Notes under the pieces: model-generated | Told to the model about the DNA's origin: nothing | The model's input: the letters and a program-made list of their open reading frames with translations, nothing else | Database searches by the model: none | Assembly: GCF_030409335.1 (NCBI RefSeq) | Contig: NZ_JAUFPN010000038.1 | Span: 1 to 64,000, forward strand | Origin: Paeniroseomonas aquatica | GTDB taxonomy: Bacteria > Pseudomonadota > Alphaproteobacteria > Acetobacterales > Acetobacteraceae | Direction: 5' to 3' | Length of the DNA stretch: 64,000 nt | Made by a program: the position numbers and the translations under genes | Part shown: positions 1 to 8,281 of the stretch, one piece after another | Layout of the letters: every line of letters starts with the position of its first letter | Numbering within the stretch: position 1 is the stretch's first letter

Positions 1-342
1 GTCGCGCGCGATGTCATAGCCGGGATCGCGGTAGTAGGACGGGTTGATGCCGACCGAGCCGGTGTTGCCGATCACAAGCGTGTGCCCGTCCGGCGGCGCG
101 GTCGCGACATGGCGCATGCCGATCTGCCCGGCGGCGCCGCTGCGGTTCTCGAGCACCACGGGCTGGCCGATCAGCGCGGGCATGTATTGCACCAGCACCC
201 GGCCGGCGACATCGGTCGGCCCGCCCGGCGCGGCCGGGGCGATCATCACCACCGGCCGGCTCGGGAAGGCCGCCTGCGCCCGTGCCGGGGCCGCCAGGCC
301 GGCGGCCAGGGCGGGCAGGGACCGTCGCGCCAATCGGATCAT
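1..342 (-). CDS. Bug-family periplasmic solute receptor (3' end outside window)
   Basis: This is the first 114 codons of a Bug (TctC-like) receptor, the periplasmic protein that captures small carboxylates for tripartite tricarboxylate transporters. On the minus strand it starts at ATG 342 and runs off the left edge. It has an Arg-containing Sec signal (MIRLARRSLPALAAG, likely cut near ARAQA). The family blocks SRPVVMIAPAAPGGPTD, GQPVVLENRSGAAG and PPDGHTL follow between residues about 25 and 90. The start codon overlaps the stop of the preceding CoA-transferase gene as ATGA, so the two are probably translationally coupled and the receptor serves that pathway. The ligand cannot be read from the sequence. 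Confidence 0.9.
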   Translation of the reverse strand, partial: MIRLARRSLPALAAGLAAPARAQAAFPSRPVVMIAPAAPGGPTDVAGRVLVQYMPALIGQPVVLENRSGAAGQIGMRHVATAPPDGHTLVIGNTGSVGINPSYYRDPGYDIARD

Positions 343-1526
343 CGGCTTCCTCCTCCCTCGGCGGGCACCGCGGTCGCCGCCGGGCCGACGGCCCGCGGCA
401 CAAGCTGCTGGTCGGCGCCGAGCGGGCGGCTCGGCCAGCGCAGGCCGCGCTCGATGCCCTCGAAGCATAGCGCGCTGGTCGGCACGGTCATCGGGCCGAA
501 CTGCGGATGCTCGATGTCGAGCAGCGCGCGGCGTTCATGCAGGTGGCCATCGGCCACCACCTCGGCCAGTTCGCGCACCGGCGCGCAGGGCACGCCGGCC
601 GCCGCGAGGCCCTGGAAGATCTCCTCCTTCGGCATCGCGGCCGTCCAGGAGGCGACCATGCCGTCGAGCAGGTCCATGTTCGCCACCCGGTCGGCCATCC
701 GCAGGAAGCGCGGGTCGTCGATCAGCTCGGCATGGCCGAAATAGCGCGCGGCGGCGCGCCAATGGCCGTCATGGTTGCAGATGATGGCGACATGGCCGTC
801 CGCCGCCGGATAGACGTTGTAGGGACAGACCGACAGCCCGCCATGGCGGTTGCCGGTGCGGCCGGGGAAGCTGCTGCCCTTCTCCGCCAGCAGGGCGAGG
901 TTGGAGGTCAGCGAGGGATAGACCGCCTCCAGCATCGCCACCTCCACCGCGCGGGCCGGCCCGCCGCGCTCGCGCTCGAAAAGCGCGGTGACGATGGCGC
1001 CGTAGAGGTGGATGCCGGCGAAGAAGTCGCACAGCGCCGGCCCGGCCTTGAGCGGCGGGCCGCCGGCCTCGCCGGTGATGCTCATCACCCCGCTCATCGC
1101 CTGCACCACCAGGTCCATCGCCGGGTAGTCGCGATAGGGGCCGCTGCCGCCATAGCCCGAGCCGCTGGCGCAGATCAGCCGCGGATTGACCCCGCGCAGC
1201 ACCTCGCGCGACAGGCCGAGCCGGTCCATCACCCCGGGGCGGTAGTTCTCCACCAGCACGTCGGCCTCGGCGGCCATCCCCAGCAGCGCCGCGCGGTCCT
1301 CCCCGGCCTTGAGGTCGAGCACGACGCAGCGCTTGCCCGAATTGAGCATGGCGAAGGGCAGCGTGGCCCCGCCATCGCCGTGCCGGCGGCGCAGCTGCTC
1401 GCCGCCGGGGGGCTCGATCTTGATCACTTCGGCCCCGGCCATCGCCATCAGGAAGGTGGCATAGGGGCCGTTGTAGATCTGCGTCAGATCGAGAACGGTG
1501 ATGCCGGTGAGCGGTCCTGCCGACAT
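339..1526 (-). CDS. CaiB/BaiF (family III) CoA-transferase
   Basis: A 395-residue family III CoA-transferase, which moves CoA between acyl-CoA and a free carboxylic acid in the cytosol. The N-terminus (GPLTGITVLDLTQ) and the block GAEVIKIEPPGGE near residues 31-43 are typical. The expected catalytic Asp that forms the enzyme-CoA anhydride is D138 in YPAMDLVVQ. Length is normal for the family. It is the third gene of a four-gene minus operon (dehydrogenase, hydratase, CoA-transferase, Bug receptor), 0 bases after the hydratase stop and overlapping the Bug start by 4 bases. It probably activates the acid the receptor brings in, but donor and acceptor are unknown. Confidence 0.92.
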   Translation of the reverse strand: MSAGPLTGITVLDLTQIYNGPYATFLMAMAGAEVIKIEPPGGEQLRRRHGDGGATLPFAMLNSGKRCVVLDLKAGEDRAALLGMAAEADVLVENYRPGVMDRLGLSREVLRGVNPRLICASGSGYGGSGPYRDYPAMDLVVQAMSGVMSITGEAGGPPLKAGPALCDFFAGIHLYGAIVTALFERERGGPARAVEVAMLEAVYPSLTSNLALLAEKGSSFPGRTGNRHGGLSVCPYNVYPAADGHVAIICNHDGHWRAAARYFGHAELIDDPRFLRMADRVANMDLLDGMVASWTAAMPKEEIFQGLAAAGVPCAPVRELAEVVADGHLHERRALLDIEHPQFGPMTVPTSALCFEGIERGLRWPSRPLGADQQLVPRAVGPAATAVPAEGGGSR

Positions 1527-2303
1527 TCAGCGTCCCTCGAAGCGCGGCGGCCGCTTCTCGGCGAAGGCGGCGCGGCCTTCCTTCACGTCCTCGCTGCCCT
1601 GCAGGATGCGGCTGACCATCTGCTCCAGCCGCAGCCCGTCGGCGAGCGGCATGTCGCGCGAGCGCAGCCCCAGCTCCTTTGCCGCCTGCACCGCGAGCGG
1701 GGCATTCGCGGCGATGCGGCGGGCGAAGGCGCGCGCGGCGGGCATCAGCTCCTCGGGCGGGACCACGGCATTGACCAGGCCCCAGCGTTCCGCCCGCGCC
1801 GCGTCGATGGCGTCGCCGGTCAGCAGCATCTCCATCGCGATCGCATGGGGCAGCTGCCGCATCACCCGCTGGGTGCCGCCATTGCCGGCGATGACGCCGC
1901 GCTTGACCTCGCTCAGGCCGAAGGTGGCGTGCGGGACGGCGATGCGGATGTCGGTGGCCAGCAGCAGGGTCATGCCGCCGCCCACGCAGAAGCCGTTGAC
2001 CGCGGCGATCACCGGCTTCCACACCTCGAGGCCGCGATTGAGCAGCTGCCCCTTCTGCGTCAGCCAGTGGTCCGACAGCTCCTGCCGGCGGCCGATGAAG
2101 TCCTTGATGTCGGCGCCGGCCGAGAAGGACTTGTCCCCCGCGCCGGTGACGATCGCGCAGCGCACCGCGGGGTCGTCGCGCACGCGGATCCAGGCATCGG
2201 TCAGCCCGGCGTAATGCGCCGCATCGAGCGCGTTGCGCCGCTCCGGCCGGTTGATGGTGATGGTGGCGATGCCCTCGGCATCGATGTCGAGGTCGATGGA
2301 CAT
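1527..2303 (-). CDS. enoyl-CoA hydratase/isomerase (crotonase family)
   Basis: A 258-residue crotonase with a complete hydratase active site. The oxyanion-hole segments are SAGAD (61-65) and GGG (108-110), and both catalytic acids of rat-crotonase type are present, E132 in LSEVKRG and E158 in AMEMLLTG. It should add water to a 2-enoyl-CoA. The start was set at ATG 2303 because it gives the normal N-terminus MSIDLDIDAEG and shares one base with the TGA of the upstream acyl-CoA dehydrogenase gene (TGATG); the open frame upstream of it is antisense-like junk. The context is dehydrogenase then hydratase, the first two steps of beta-oxidation, feeding the CoA-transferase pathway of the same operon. 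Confidence 0.92.
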   Translation of the reverse strand: MSIDLDIDAEGIATITINRPERRNALDAAHYAGLTDAWIRVRDDPAVRCAIVTGAGDKSFSAGADIKDFIGRRQELSDHWLTQKGQLLNRGLEVWKPVIAAVNGFCVGGGMTLLLATDIRIAVPHATFGLSEVKRGVIAGNGGTQRVMRQLPHAIAMEMLLTGDAIDAARAERWGLVNAVVPPEELMPAARAFARRIAANAPLAVQAAKELGLRSRDMPLADGLRLEQMVSRILQGSEDVKEGRAAFAEKRPPRFEGR

Positions 2304-3475
2304 CAGCGGCGCCCCTTCCCGCCGAGCAGGGTGCGGGCGAGCACCATGCGGTGCACCTCCGAGGGACCCTCGCCGATGCGCTTGATCCGCATCTCGCGGT
2401 ACCAGCGTTCGAGCGGCATCTCCTGCGCGACGCCGAGGCCGCCGAAGATCTGCACGCAGCGGTCCACCACCCGCCCCGCCGTCTCGGTCGCCACCACCTT
2501 GGCGACCGAGGCGTCGGTCTTGAGGTCGCCGCCGAGCGCCGCGGTCCAGGCCGCCTGCCAGACCAGCAGGCGGGCGGCGCGCAGCTCCATCTCGCTGTCG
2601 GCGATCATCCACTGGATCGCCTGCTTGTCGGCCAGCTTCGAGCCGAAGGCCTCGCGCTGCCGGGCCCAGTCCATGGCGAGCTCGAGCGCCGCCTGGGCGA
2701 TGCCGACGCAGGCGGCGGCATAGGGCACGCGGCCCTCGACCAGCCATTTCTCGCACAGCTGGAAGCCCTGGCCTTCCTCGCCGAGGCGGTTCTCGACCGG
2801 CACCTCGACATCCTCGAGGTGCAGCTCATAGGGCGACCAGGCGCGGATCACGCCGATCCGCCGCTTGGTCAGGCCCTTGGGGTTGCCGTCGATGATGAAG
2901 CAGGTGATGCCGCCGCGCTCCCCCTGCGCGCCGGTGCGGGCGAAGAGCAGGCCCCAGTCGGCGCTGCCCGCGCCCGAGATCCACATCTTGCTGCCGTTGA
3001 GCACGTAGCGGTCGCCGCGCCGCTCGGCGCGGGTGCGGATGCCGCGCGCCGGGTCGGCGCCGCCCGAGGGCTCGCTGATGGCGACGAAGACCTTCTGGCC
3101 GCGCTCGACGGCGGGGATGCCGAAGCGCTCGATCTGGTCGCGGTTGCCGAGCCAGATGGCATTGGGCGGATCGGCCCCGAAGGCGCCGCAGGCCGGGATA
3201 TAGGCGCCCATGCGGCACTTCGACGCCTCCTCGGCGATCACCGCCTGGCCGAGCAGGTCGAGCCCGGCGCCGCCATACTCGGTCGGCGTGCGGTAGCACC
3301 ACAGGCCAAGGTCGCGGGCCTTCTTCTGCAGCGGGGCCAGATCCGCCACGGGCAGTTCGCAGGCGTCGTGCGGCGCGCGGTCCTCGGCCGGCTTGACGTC
3401 GTTCTGCATGAAGCGCCGCGCGGTATCGCGCAGCATCTTCAATTCCTCGGGCAGGGCCCAGGCGCCGTTGCTCAC
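2303..3475 (-). CDS. acyl-CoA dehydrogenase
   Basis: A 390-residue FAD-dependent acyl-CoA dehydrogenase that would introduce an alpha,beta double bond into an acyl-CoA and pass electrons to ETF. The N-terminal helical domain (about 1-120), the beta domain with VAISEPSGGADPA (about 131-143) and NGSKMWISGAG, and the C-terminal helical domain are all present. The catalytic-base position near the C-terminus holds E369 (GEGPSEVHR). It is the first gene of the leftmost minus operon. Its promoter region (3476-3724) is shared with the divergent LysR gene, which is probably its regulator. Substrate chain type is not evident. Confidence 0.93.
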   Translation of the reverse strand: MSNGAWALPEELKMLRDTARRFMQNDVKPAEDRAPHDACELPVADLAPLQKKARDLGLWCYRTPTEYGGAGLDLLGQAVIAEEASKCRMGAYIPACGAFGADPPNAIWLGNRDQIERFGIPAVERGQKVFVAISEPSGGADPARGIRTRAERRGDRYVLNGSKMWISGAGSADWGLLFARTGAQGERGGITCFIIDGNPKGLTKRRIGVIRAWSPYELHLEDVEVPVENRLGEEGQGFQLCEKWLVEGRVPYAAACVGIAQAALELAMDWARQREAFGSKLADKQAIQWMIADSEMELRAARLLVWQAAWTAALGGDLKTDASVAKVVATETAGRVVDRCVQIFGGLGVAQEMPLERWYREMRIKRIGEGPSEVHRMVLARTLLGGKGRR

Positions 3476-3630
3476 GTCCTCATCACCTCCGGATGCCGGA
3501 CCGGACGCGGTGCGTGGATGCGGAGGCGGCCATGCCGCGATGCGATGGCGCCCCCGTCTTTGCCGGGTGCGCCTGACGCTTCCTCCGTCTCCTCGGCCGC
3601 GCCGGCCGGGCCTTCTTGTTCAACGGGAGG

Positions 3631-3666
3631 AAGTGTTGTGCCGGGGCGGGGGCGCGTCTAACACTT
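3631..3666. promoter_or_regulatory. inverted repeat in the LysR/acyl-CoA dehydrogenase divergent promoter
   Basis: AAGTGTT at 3631-3637 is repeated in inverted form as AACACTT at 3660-3666, with 22 bases between the arms. It stands 59 bases upstream of the LysR start and about 155 bases upstream of the dehydrogenase start. The AT-rich arms stand out in very GC-rich DNA. It is a plausible operator for the adjacent LysR protein, though it is not a clean T-N11-A box. The rest of 3476-3724 shows no clear sigma-70 elements. Confidence 0.4.
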
Positions 3667-3724
3667 TAGCGGCAAGGCGCCGATGCCGCAGCGGCATCGA
3701 GACGGCCAGGGAGGGTGGAAGCGC

Positions 3725-4666
3725 GTGGAACTGCGCCAGCTCCGCTATTTCGCCGCCGTCGCGCGGGAACGGCATTTCGGCCAGGCCGCGCGCGCGCTGC
3801 GGATCGCCCAGCCCGCGGTCAGCCGGCAGATCCAGCAGCTCGAGGCGGAACTCGGCGTGCGGCTGTTCGACCGCCGGCCGCGCGGGGCGGTGCTGACCGC
3901 CGAAGGGCTCGCGCTGCTCGACCGCGCCGAGCGGCTGCTGGGGGAGGCGGATGCGATGCGCCGCGACGCGCGCGGCCAGGCCGACCGGCCGCGCGGGGCG
4001 GTGACGATCGGCCTTTCGCCCGGCGTGTCGGACATCATCGGCGCCGCCTTCGCCACCCGCGCCGCGCGGCAGTTCCCCGAGATCCGGCTGCGGCTCGCCA
4101 TCGGCTTCGTGCACGATCTTGAGAAGCAGCTCGAGGAAGGGGCGATCGACGCCGCCATGCTGAACGGGCCCGGCGCCTCGGCGCGGCTGGCGGCGGAGCC
4201 GCTGCTCGCCGAGCCGCTGTGCCTGATCTGCGCCGCCGCGGACCGCCGCTTCGAGGGGGCGGCGGTGCCGCTGCGCGCGCTGGCGGGCGTGCCGCTGGTG
4301 CTGGCCGGCCGGCCCGACAGCTGGGTGCGCCGCGCGCTGCGCGACGCGCTGGGCCAGGAGGCGCTCGGCATCGAGGTGGCGGCCGAGGCGGATACCGTCG
4401 CCATCGCCAAGCGGCTCGTGCTCGCCGGGCTCGGGCCGATGGTCGATGTCGCCTCGATGGTGCGCGCCGAGATCCTGGAGGGGCGGCTGCGCGCGGTGCC
4501 GCTCGGCGCGCTCGCCATCACCCGGCTGCTGGTCATGCCGCGCGGGCGGGAACCGTCGCCGGCGGCGGTCGCGGCCGCCGGCCTGCTGCGCGACTGCGCG
4601 CGCGAGATGCTGGCCAGCGGGCTGTGGCTGGGCGCGCGGGCGCCGGCGGCCTCAGCCGGTCCCTGA
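3725..4666 (+). CDS. LysR-family transcriptional regulator
   Basis: A 313-residue LysR-type regulator. The winged helix-turn-helix occupies residues about 1-60 (VELRQLRYFAAVARERHFG, then AARALRIAQPAVSRQIQQLE), followed by an effector-binding domain with the usual start RGAVTIGLSPG. The GTG start at 3725 was chosen over the upstream ATG at 3683 because it gives the classic (M/V)ELRQLRYF N-terminus and has GGGAGG about ten bases upstream. It is divergent from the acyl-CoA dehydrogenase operon, the usual arrangement for LysR activators, and its gene ends convergently with the esterase gene. The effector is probably a pathway acid or CoA ester (inference). Confidence 0.92.
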   Translation: MELRQLRYFAAVARERHFGQAARALRIAQPAVSRQIQQLEAELGVRLFDRRPRGAVLTAEGLALLDRAERLLGEADAMRRDARGQADRPRGAVTIGLSPGVSDIIGAAFATRAARQFPEIRLRLAIGFVHDLEKQLEEGAIDAAMLNGPGASARLAAEPLLAEPLCLICAAADRRFEGAAVPLRALAGVPLVLAGRPDSWVRRALRDALGQEALGIEVAAEADTVAIAKRLVLAGLGPMVDVASMVRAEILEGRLRAVPLGALAITRLLVMPRGREPSPAAVAAAGLLRDCAREMLASGLWLGARAPAASAGP

Positions 4667-4707
4667 CGCCGGGCGGTGCCGGGGATGGCCCCGCGCGCGC
4701 CGCGCCG

Positions 4708-5658
4708 TCACCCCTCCCAGGCCAGGCGCAACGCCGCCGCCGCCTGGCCGAGCGTCACGGCGGAAGCCGGGATCGCCTTGCCCAGGGTGAGGAAGCCGTG
4801 GATCTGGTCGGAGACGTGCAGGTGGCTGACCGGCACGCCCTCGGCCTCGAGCCGCCGGGCATAGGCGATGCCTTCGTCGCTCAGCGGGTCGTGGCCGGCG
4901 GTCATCACGAAGGCCGGCGGCAGGCCAGAGAGGCTGCCCGCCCGCGCGGGCGAGGCGCGCCAATCGGCCCGCGCCGCCGGGTCCGGCACATAATGGCCGA
5001 TGAACCAGCGCATCGAGGCGGCGTTCAGCACATAGCCCTCGATGAAGCGGCCATAGGCCGGCGATTCCGCCGCGAGGTCGGTGACCGGGTAGAACAGCAT
5101 CTGGAACATCGGCATCGGCGCCTGGCCGTCGCGCGCCATCAGGCACAGCGCGGCGGCGATGTTGCCGCCGGCGCTGTCGCCGCCCACCGCGATGCGCGCC
5201 GCGTCGATGCCAAGCGCCCCGGCCTGCCCGGCGACGAAGCGCAGCGCAGCGGCGGCGTCCTCGGCCGCCGCCGGGAAGGGATGTTCGGGGGCGAGGCGGT
5301 AATCCACCGCGACCACCACCGCGGCCAGCCGGTTCGCCAGTTCGCGGCAGAGCTGGTCATGGCTGTCGAGGTCGCCGACCACCCAGCCGCCGCCATGCAG
5401 GAACAGCAGGCAAGGCTGCGGCCCGGCGCCGGCGCCAAGGCCCCGATAAAGCCGCAGCCGCACCGCCCCGCCGGGGCCGGGGCCGGGGCAGGACAGGTCG
5501 CGCCATTCGGCGACCGCCGGCGGCTCGGGCTGCAGCACCTGCCGCGCGGCGGCATAGGCCACGCGCGCCTCGGCGGGCGTCATCGCCTCGAAGGGCGGCC
5601 GGCCGGAGTCGCGGATCAGGTCGAGCACCCGGCGGGCGCTGGGATGCAGGCTGGTCAT
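4708..5658 (-). CDS. alpha/beta-hydrolase, hormone-sensitive-lipase-type esterase
   Basis: A 316-residue carboxylesterase of the HSL (bacterial family IV) group. It carries the oxyanion motif HGGGW (88-92), the nucleophile elbow GDSAGG (160-165, S162), and a C-terminal acid and base in TAGHDPLSDEG and QIHGFLTL. No signal peptide is visible, so it should be cytosolic and cut small acyl esters or lactones. GGGAG precedes the ATG. Lactones or esters made by the Baeyer-Villiger enzymes elsewhere in the window are possible substrates, but that is inference. It lies 97 bases downstream of the racemase-like gene on the same strand and ends facing LysR. Confidence 0.9.
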   Translation of the reverse strand: MTSLHPSARRVLDLIRDSGRPPFEAMTPAEARVAYAAARQVLQPEPPAVAEWRDLSCPGPGPGGAVRLRLYRGLGAGAGPQPCLLFLHGGGWVVGDLDSHDQLCRELANRLAAVVVAVDYRLAPEHPFPAAAEDAAAALRFVAGQAGALGIDAARIAVGGDSAGGNIAAALCLMARDGQAPMPMFQMLFYPVTDLAAESPAYGRFIEGYVLNAASMRWFIGHYVPDPAARADWRASPARAGSLSGLPPAFVMTAGHDPLSDEGIAYARRLEAEGVPVSHLHVSDQIHGFLTLGKAIPASAVTLGQAAAALRLAWEG

Positions 5659-5755
5659 GCGGGCGCTCCCTCGGTGGATTGATGCGATGCCGCCGCCGGG
5701 ACCGCTGCCCTGGCGGCGGCGGCGGGCACCGGCGCGCCGGCCCCGCCGCCTGGAT

Positions 5756-6907
5756 TCAGCCGGCCTGCCCCAGCGTGCCGGCGGCGCGCAGCGCGGCGAT
5801 CTCGGCCTCCGGCAGCCAGCCGGCCAGCGCCGCCTCGGCCCCGGCGGGGTCGGCGGGCTGCGGCGGCAGGCTCAGCTCCGGCACGGTGCGGCTGAAGCGC
5901 GGCGCCGGGGCGGGCTGCGCCACGCCGTCGAACTCGACGAAGGTGCGCCGCGCGGCCATGTGCTTGTGGCGCAGCGCCTCGGCCGGGGTCAGCACCGGGG
6001 CGAAGCAGGAATCGGTGCCTTCCAGCAACTCGCACCAGGCATCGCGCGGGCGCTGGCGGAACAGCTCGGCCAGGCGGCGCTTCGCCTCGGGCCAGCGGGC
6101 GCGGTCGGACTGCTTGGGGAAATCGGCCGGGTCGATGCCGATCCGGCGCAGCAATTCCTGGAAGAAGCGGCCTTCGATCGGCGCCACCGAGACATAGCGC
6201 CCATCGGCGCATTCGTAGCAGTCGTAATAGGGGGCGCCGCCGTCGATCACGCCCTCGCCGCGGCCCTCGGGCAGCAGCCCGGCGCCGAACAGGCCGAACA
6301 TGCCGGTCATCAGATGCGCCACGCCGTCCACGATCGCCGCATCCACCACCTGGCCGCAGCCCGAGCCGCGCGCCTCGAGCACCGCGCAGACGATGCCGAA
6401 GGCGAGGTAGAGCGCGCCGCCGCCATAATCGCCGACGAGGTTGAGCGGCGGCGTCGGCGGCTGGCCCTGGCGGCCGATATGGTGCAGCGCCCCGGTCAGC
6501 GCGATGTAGTTGAGATCGTGCCCGGCGGCCGGGGCGAGCGGCCCGTCCTGCCCCCAGCCGGTCATGCGCCCATAGGCGAGGCGCGGATTGCGCGCAAGGC
6601 AGTCATCGGGGCCGAGGCCGAGGCGTTCGGCGACGCCGGGGCGGAAGCCCTCGATCAGCGCATCCGCCCCGGCCACCAGCCGCAGCGCCAGTTCGCGCGC
6701 GGCGGGCTGCTTGAGGTCGAGGGCGAGGGTGCGGCGCCCGCGCAGGGTGAGATTGTATTTCAGCGGCCGGCTCATGCCGAGCTCGGGCGGGTCCGGCCGG
6801 TCGATGCGAAGCACCGTCGCGCCCATGTCGGCGAGCAGCATCGCCGCCATCGGTCCGGGGCCGATGCCCGCGAGTTCCACCACCTTCAAACCGGCCAACG
6901 GCCCCAT
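5756..6907 (-). CDS. alpha-methylacyl-CoA racemase-like family III CoA-transferase homologue
   Basis: A 383-residue member of the CaiB/BaiF superfamily that looks like alpha-methylacyl-CoA racemase. It has H130 in AAGHDLNY and D160 in LVGDYGGG, the pair matching the racemase catalytic His and Asp, rather than the CoA-transferase Asp. It would epimerise 2-methyl-branched acyl-CoAs so that dehydrogenases can act on the S-form. The start at ATG 6907 is fixed by AGGAGG eight bases upstream and by the N-terminus MGPLAGLKVVELAG. The gene is divergent from the acyl-CoA dehydrogenase at 7125, and the shared promoter contains two TetR-type dyads, so both are likely induced together for branched-chain acids. 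Confidence 0.88.
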   Translation of the reverse strand: MGPLAGLKVVELAGIGPGPMAAMLLADMGATVLRIDRPDPPELGMSRPLKYNLTLRGRRTLALDLKQPAARELALRLVAGADALIEGFRPGVAERLGLGPDDCLARNPRLAYGRMTGWGQDGPLAPAAGHDLNYIALTGALHHIGRQGQPPTPPLNLVGDYGGGALYLAFGIVCAVLEARGSGCGQVVDAAIVDGVAHLMTGMFGLFGAGLLPEGRGEGVIDGGAPYYDCYECADGRYVSVAPIEGRFFQELLRRIGIDPADFPKQSDRARWPEAKRRLAELFRQRPRDAWCELLEGTDSCFAPVLTPAEALRHKHMAARRTFVEFDGVAQPAPAPRFSRTVPELSLPPQPADPAGAEAALAGWLPEAEIAALRAAGTLGQAG

Positions 6908-6960
6908 CTGTTTCCTCCTCGCGCTTGCCGCGGCGTCCGCCGGCCGGGAGCCGGATTTTT

Positions 6961-6975
6961 CCGAACGCCGTTCGG
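6961..6975. promoter_or_regulatory. TetR-type operator dyad, copy 1
   Basis: CCGAACGCCGTTCGG is a perfect 15-base dyad with one central base. It lies 54 bases upstream of the racemase-like start codon. A second, nearly identical dyad is centred 69 bases away at 7037. The length and GAACG..CGTTC core look like operators of TetR-family repressors. No tetR gene is adjacent, so the cognate protein must lie elsewhere. Confidence 0.6.
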
Positions 6976-6984
6976 GAACAGCCG

Positions 6985-7018
6985 ACACGGCGGCGGGCGC
7001 GCCGTCAAGCCGCCGTGT
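6985..7018. repeat. 10-base inverted repeat between the two operator dyads
   Basis: ACACGGCGGC (6985-6994) and GCCGCCGTGT (7009-7018) form a perfect inverted repeat with a 14-base spacer, nested between the two TetR-type dyads. It could be a further protein-binding site or an RNA stem in a leader transcribed from upstream. No function is established. Confidence 0.45.
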
Positions 7019-7047
7019 TGACAGCCTGCCCGAACGGCGTTCAGCAT
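7018..7047 (+). promoter_or_regulatory. possible sigma-70 promoter of the 7125-17595 operon
   Basis: A consensus TTGACA at 7018-7023 is followed after 18 bases by a weak CAGCAT (7042-7047). The second operator dyad (7030-7044) lies in the spacer, the usual place for repression. The start site would be near 7054, about 70 bases before the GTG start of the dehydrogenase. The -10 match is poor, so this is a prediction. Confidence 0.4.
7030..7044. promoter_or_regulatory. TetR-type operator dyad, copy 2
   Basis: CCGAACGGCGTTCAG is a 15-base dyad with a single mismatched pair (7031/7043), and its core is identical in design to copy 1. It overlaps the spacer of the best promoter candidate for the plus-strand operon. 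Bound protein would block that promoter, while copy 1 would control the divergent racemase-like gene. Confidence 0.6.
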
Positions 7048-7124
7048 GCAGAACAAAGCGCCGGACCAAGGCGCACCCGCGCGGGGCAATTCCGCAGCCG
7101 GGAACAACCGAGGAGGAAACGGGC

Positions 7125-8276
7125 GTGTCCTTTGCCCTGACCGAGGAGCAGATCCAGGTCCGTGACCTGGTGCGCCGGGTGGCGCGCGAGAAGGTGGCGC
7201 CGCGCGCCGCCGAGATCGACGCCAGCGGCGAATACCCGCAGGACATGTTCGATCTGCTGCGCGAACTCGGCCTGTTCACCCTGCCCTTCCCGGCCGAATA
7301 TGGCGGCTCGGGCAGCACCCTGTCCGGCTGCCTCGCGGTCGAGGAGCTGGGCCGGGTCTGCTACAATACCGGTTACCTGCTGGTGGTGCAGTGGGTGCCG
7401 CTCGGCACCATCCTCGCCGGCGGCACGCCCGAGCAGAAGGCGCGGCTGCTGCCCGGCCTCGCCTCGGGCCAGCTGCGCGCCGCCTTCTCGCTGACCGAGC
7501 CGCAATCGGGCTCCGACGTCGCCGGCATCCGCACCCGCGCGCGGCCCGATGGCGACGGCTTCGTGCTCAATGGCGGCAAGATCTGGTGCACCAACGCCGC
7601 GGTGTCGGATTTCGTGCTGGTCGGCGCGCGGCTCGAACGCGGCGACGGCCCGGGCGAGGTGAACTTCTTCATCGTCGAGCGCGACCGCCCCGGCTTCCGG
7701 ATCGGCCGCAAGGAGGAGAAGATGGGCGCCCGCGGCGTGCCCTCCTCGGCGCTGTTCTTCGACGACGTGCGGCTGCCGAAGGAGAACCTGCTCGGCGGCG
7801 GGGCGGGCGGCTTCCGCTCGGTGATGGAGGCGCTGAACAAGTCGCGCCCGATCGTCGCCGCGCGGGCGGTCGGCCTGGCGCAGGGGGCGATGGACCACGC
7901 GATCGAGTTCGCCCGCGGCCGCCGCGCCTTCGGCGAGACGGTAGCGAACTACCAGGGCATCCGCTGGATGATCGCCGACATGGCGATCCAGATCGAGGCG
8001 GCGCGGCAACTGACCTACGCCGCCGCGGCGGCGGTGGATGCCGGCAAGGCCGGCGCCGAGATGGCGAGCCTCGCCGCCTCTGCCAAGTGCTTCGCCAGCG
8101 ACATGGCGATGAAGGTGGCGACCGACGCGGTGCAGATCTTCGGCGCCTCCGGCATCTCGAGCGAGTTCCCGATCAACCGCTACTTCCGCGACGCGAAGGT
8201 GGTGCAGATCATCGAGGGAACCAACCAGATCCAGCGCAACATCGTGGCGCGCAACCTGATCGGCAAGGCGGAGTGA
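7125..8276 (+). CDS. acyl-CoA dehydrogenase
   Basis: A 383-residue short/branched-chain-type acyl-CoA dehydrogenase. It shows SLTEPQSGSDVAG and NGGKIWCTNAAVSD in the FAD/acyl-binding region, and E364 in IEGTNQIQR at the usual catalytic-base site. The start is the GTG at 7125, with AGGAGG at 7111-7116; translation from any earlier codon would cross the operator region. It opens a ten-gene plus operon, with the MaoC-like gene only 5 bases downstream. The divergent neighbour is the racemase-like gene, which points to 2-methyl-branched acyl-CoA substrates (inference). Confidence 0.93.
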   Translation: MSFALTEEQIQVRDLVRRVAREKVAPRAAEIDASGEYPQDMFDLLRELGLFTLPFPAEYGGSGSTLSGCLAVEELGRVCYNTGYLLVVQWVPLGTILAGGTPEQKARLLPGLASGQLRAAFSLTEPQSGSDVAGIRTRARPDGDGFVLNGGKIWCTNAAVSDFVLVGARLERGDGPGEVNFFIVERDRPGFRIGRKEEKMGARGVPSSALFFDDVRLPKENLLGGGAGGFRSVMEALNKSRPIVAARAVGLAQGAMDHAIEFARGRRAFGETVANYQGIRWMIADMAIQIEAARQLTYAAAAAVDAGKAGAEMASLAASAKCFASDMAMKVATDAVQIFGASGISSEFPINRYFRDAKVVQIIEGTNQIQRNIVARNLIGKAE

Positions 8277-8281
8277 CCGGC

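Noticed and set aside
507-2723. A 738-codon plus-strand open frame over the first operon
   Set aside because: It is antisense to a CoA-transferase, hydratase and dehydrogenase with intact active sites; its own translation shows no family features.
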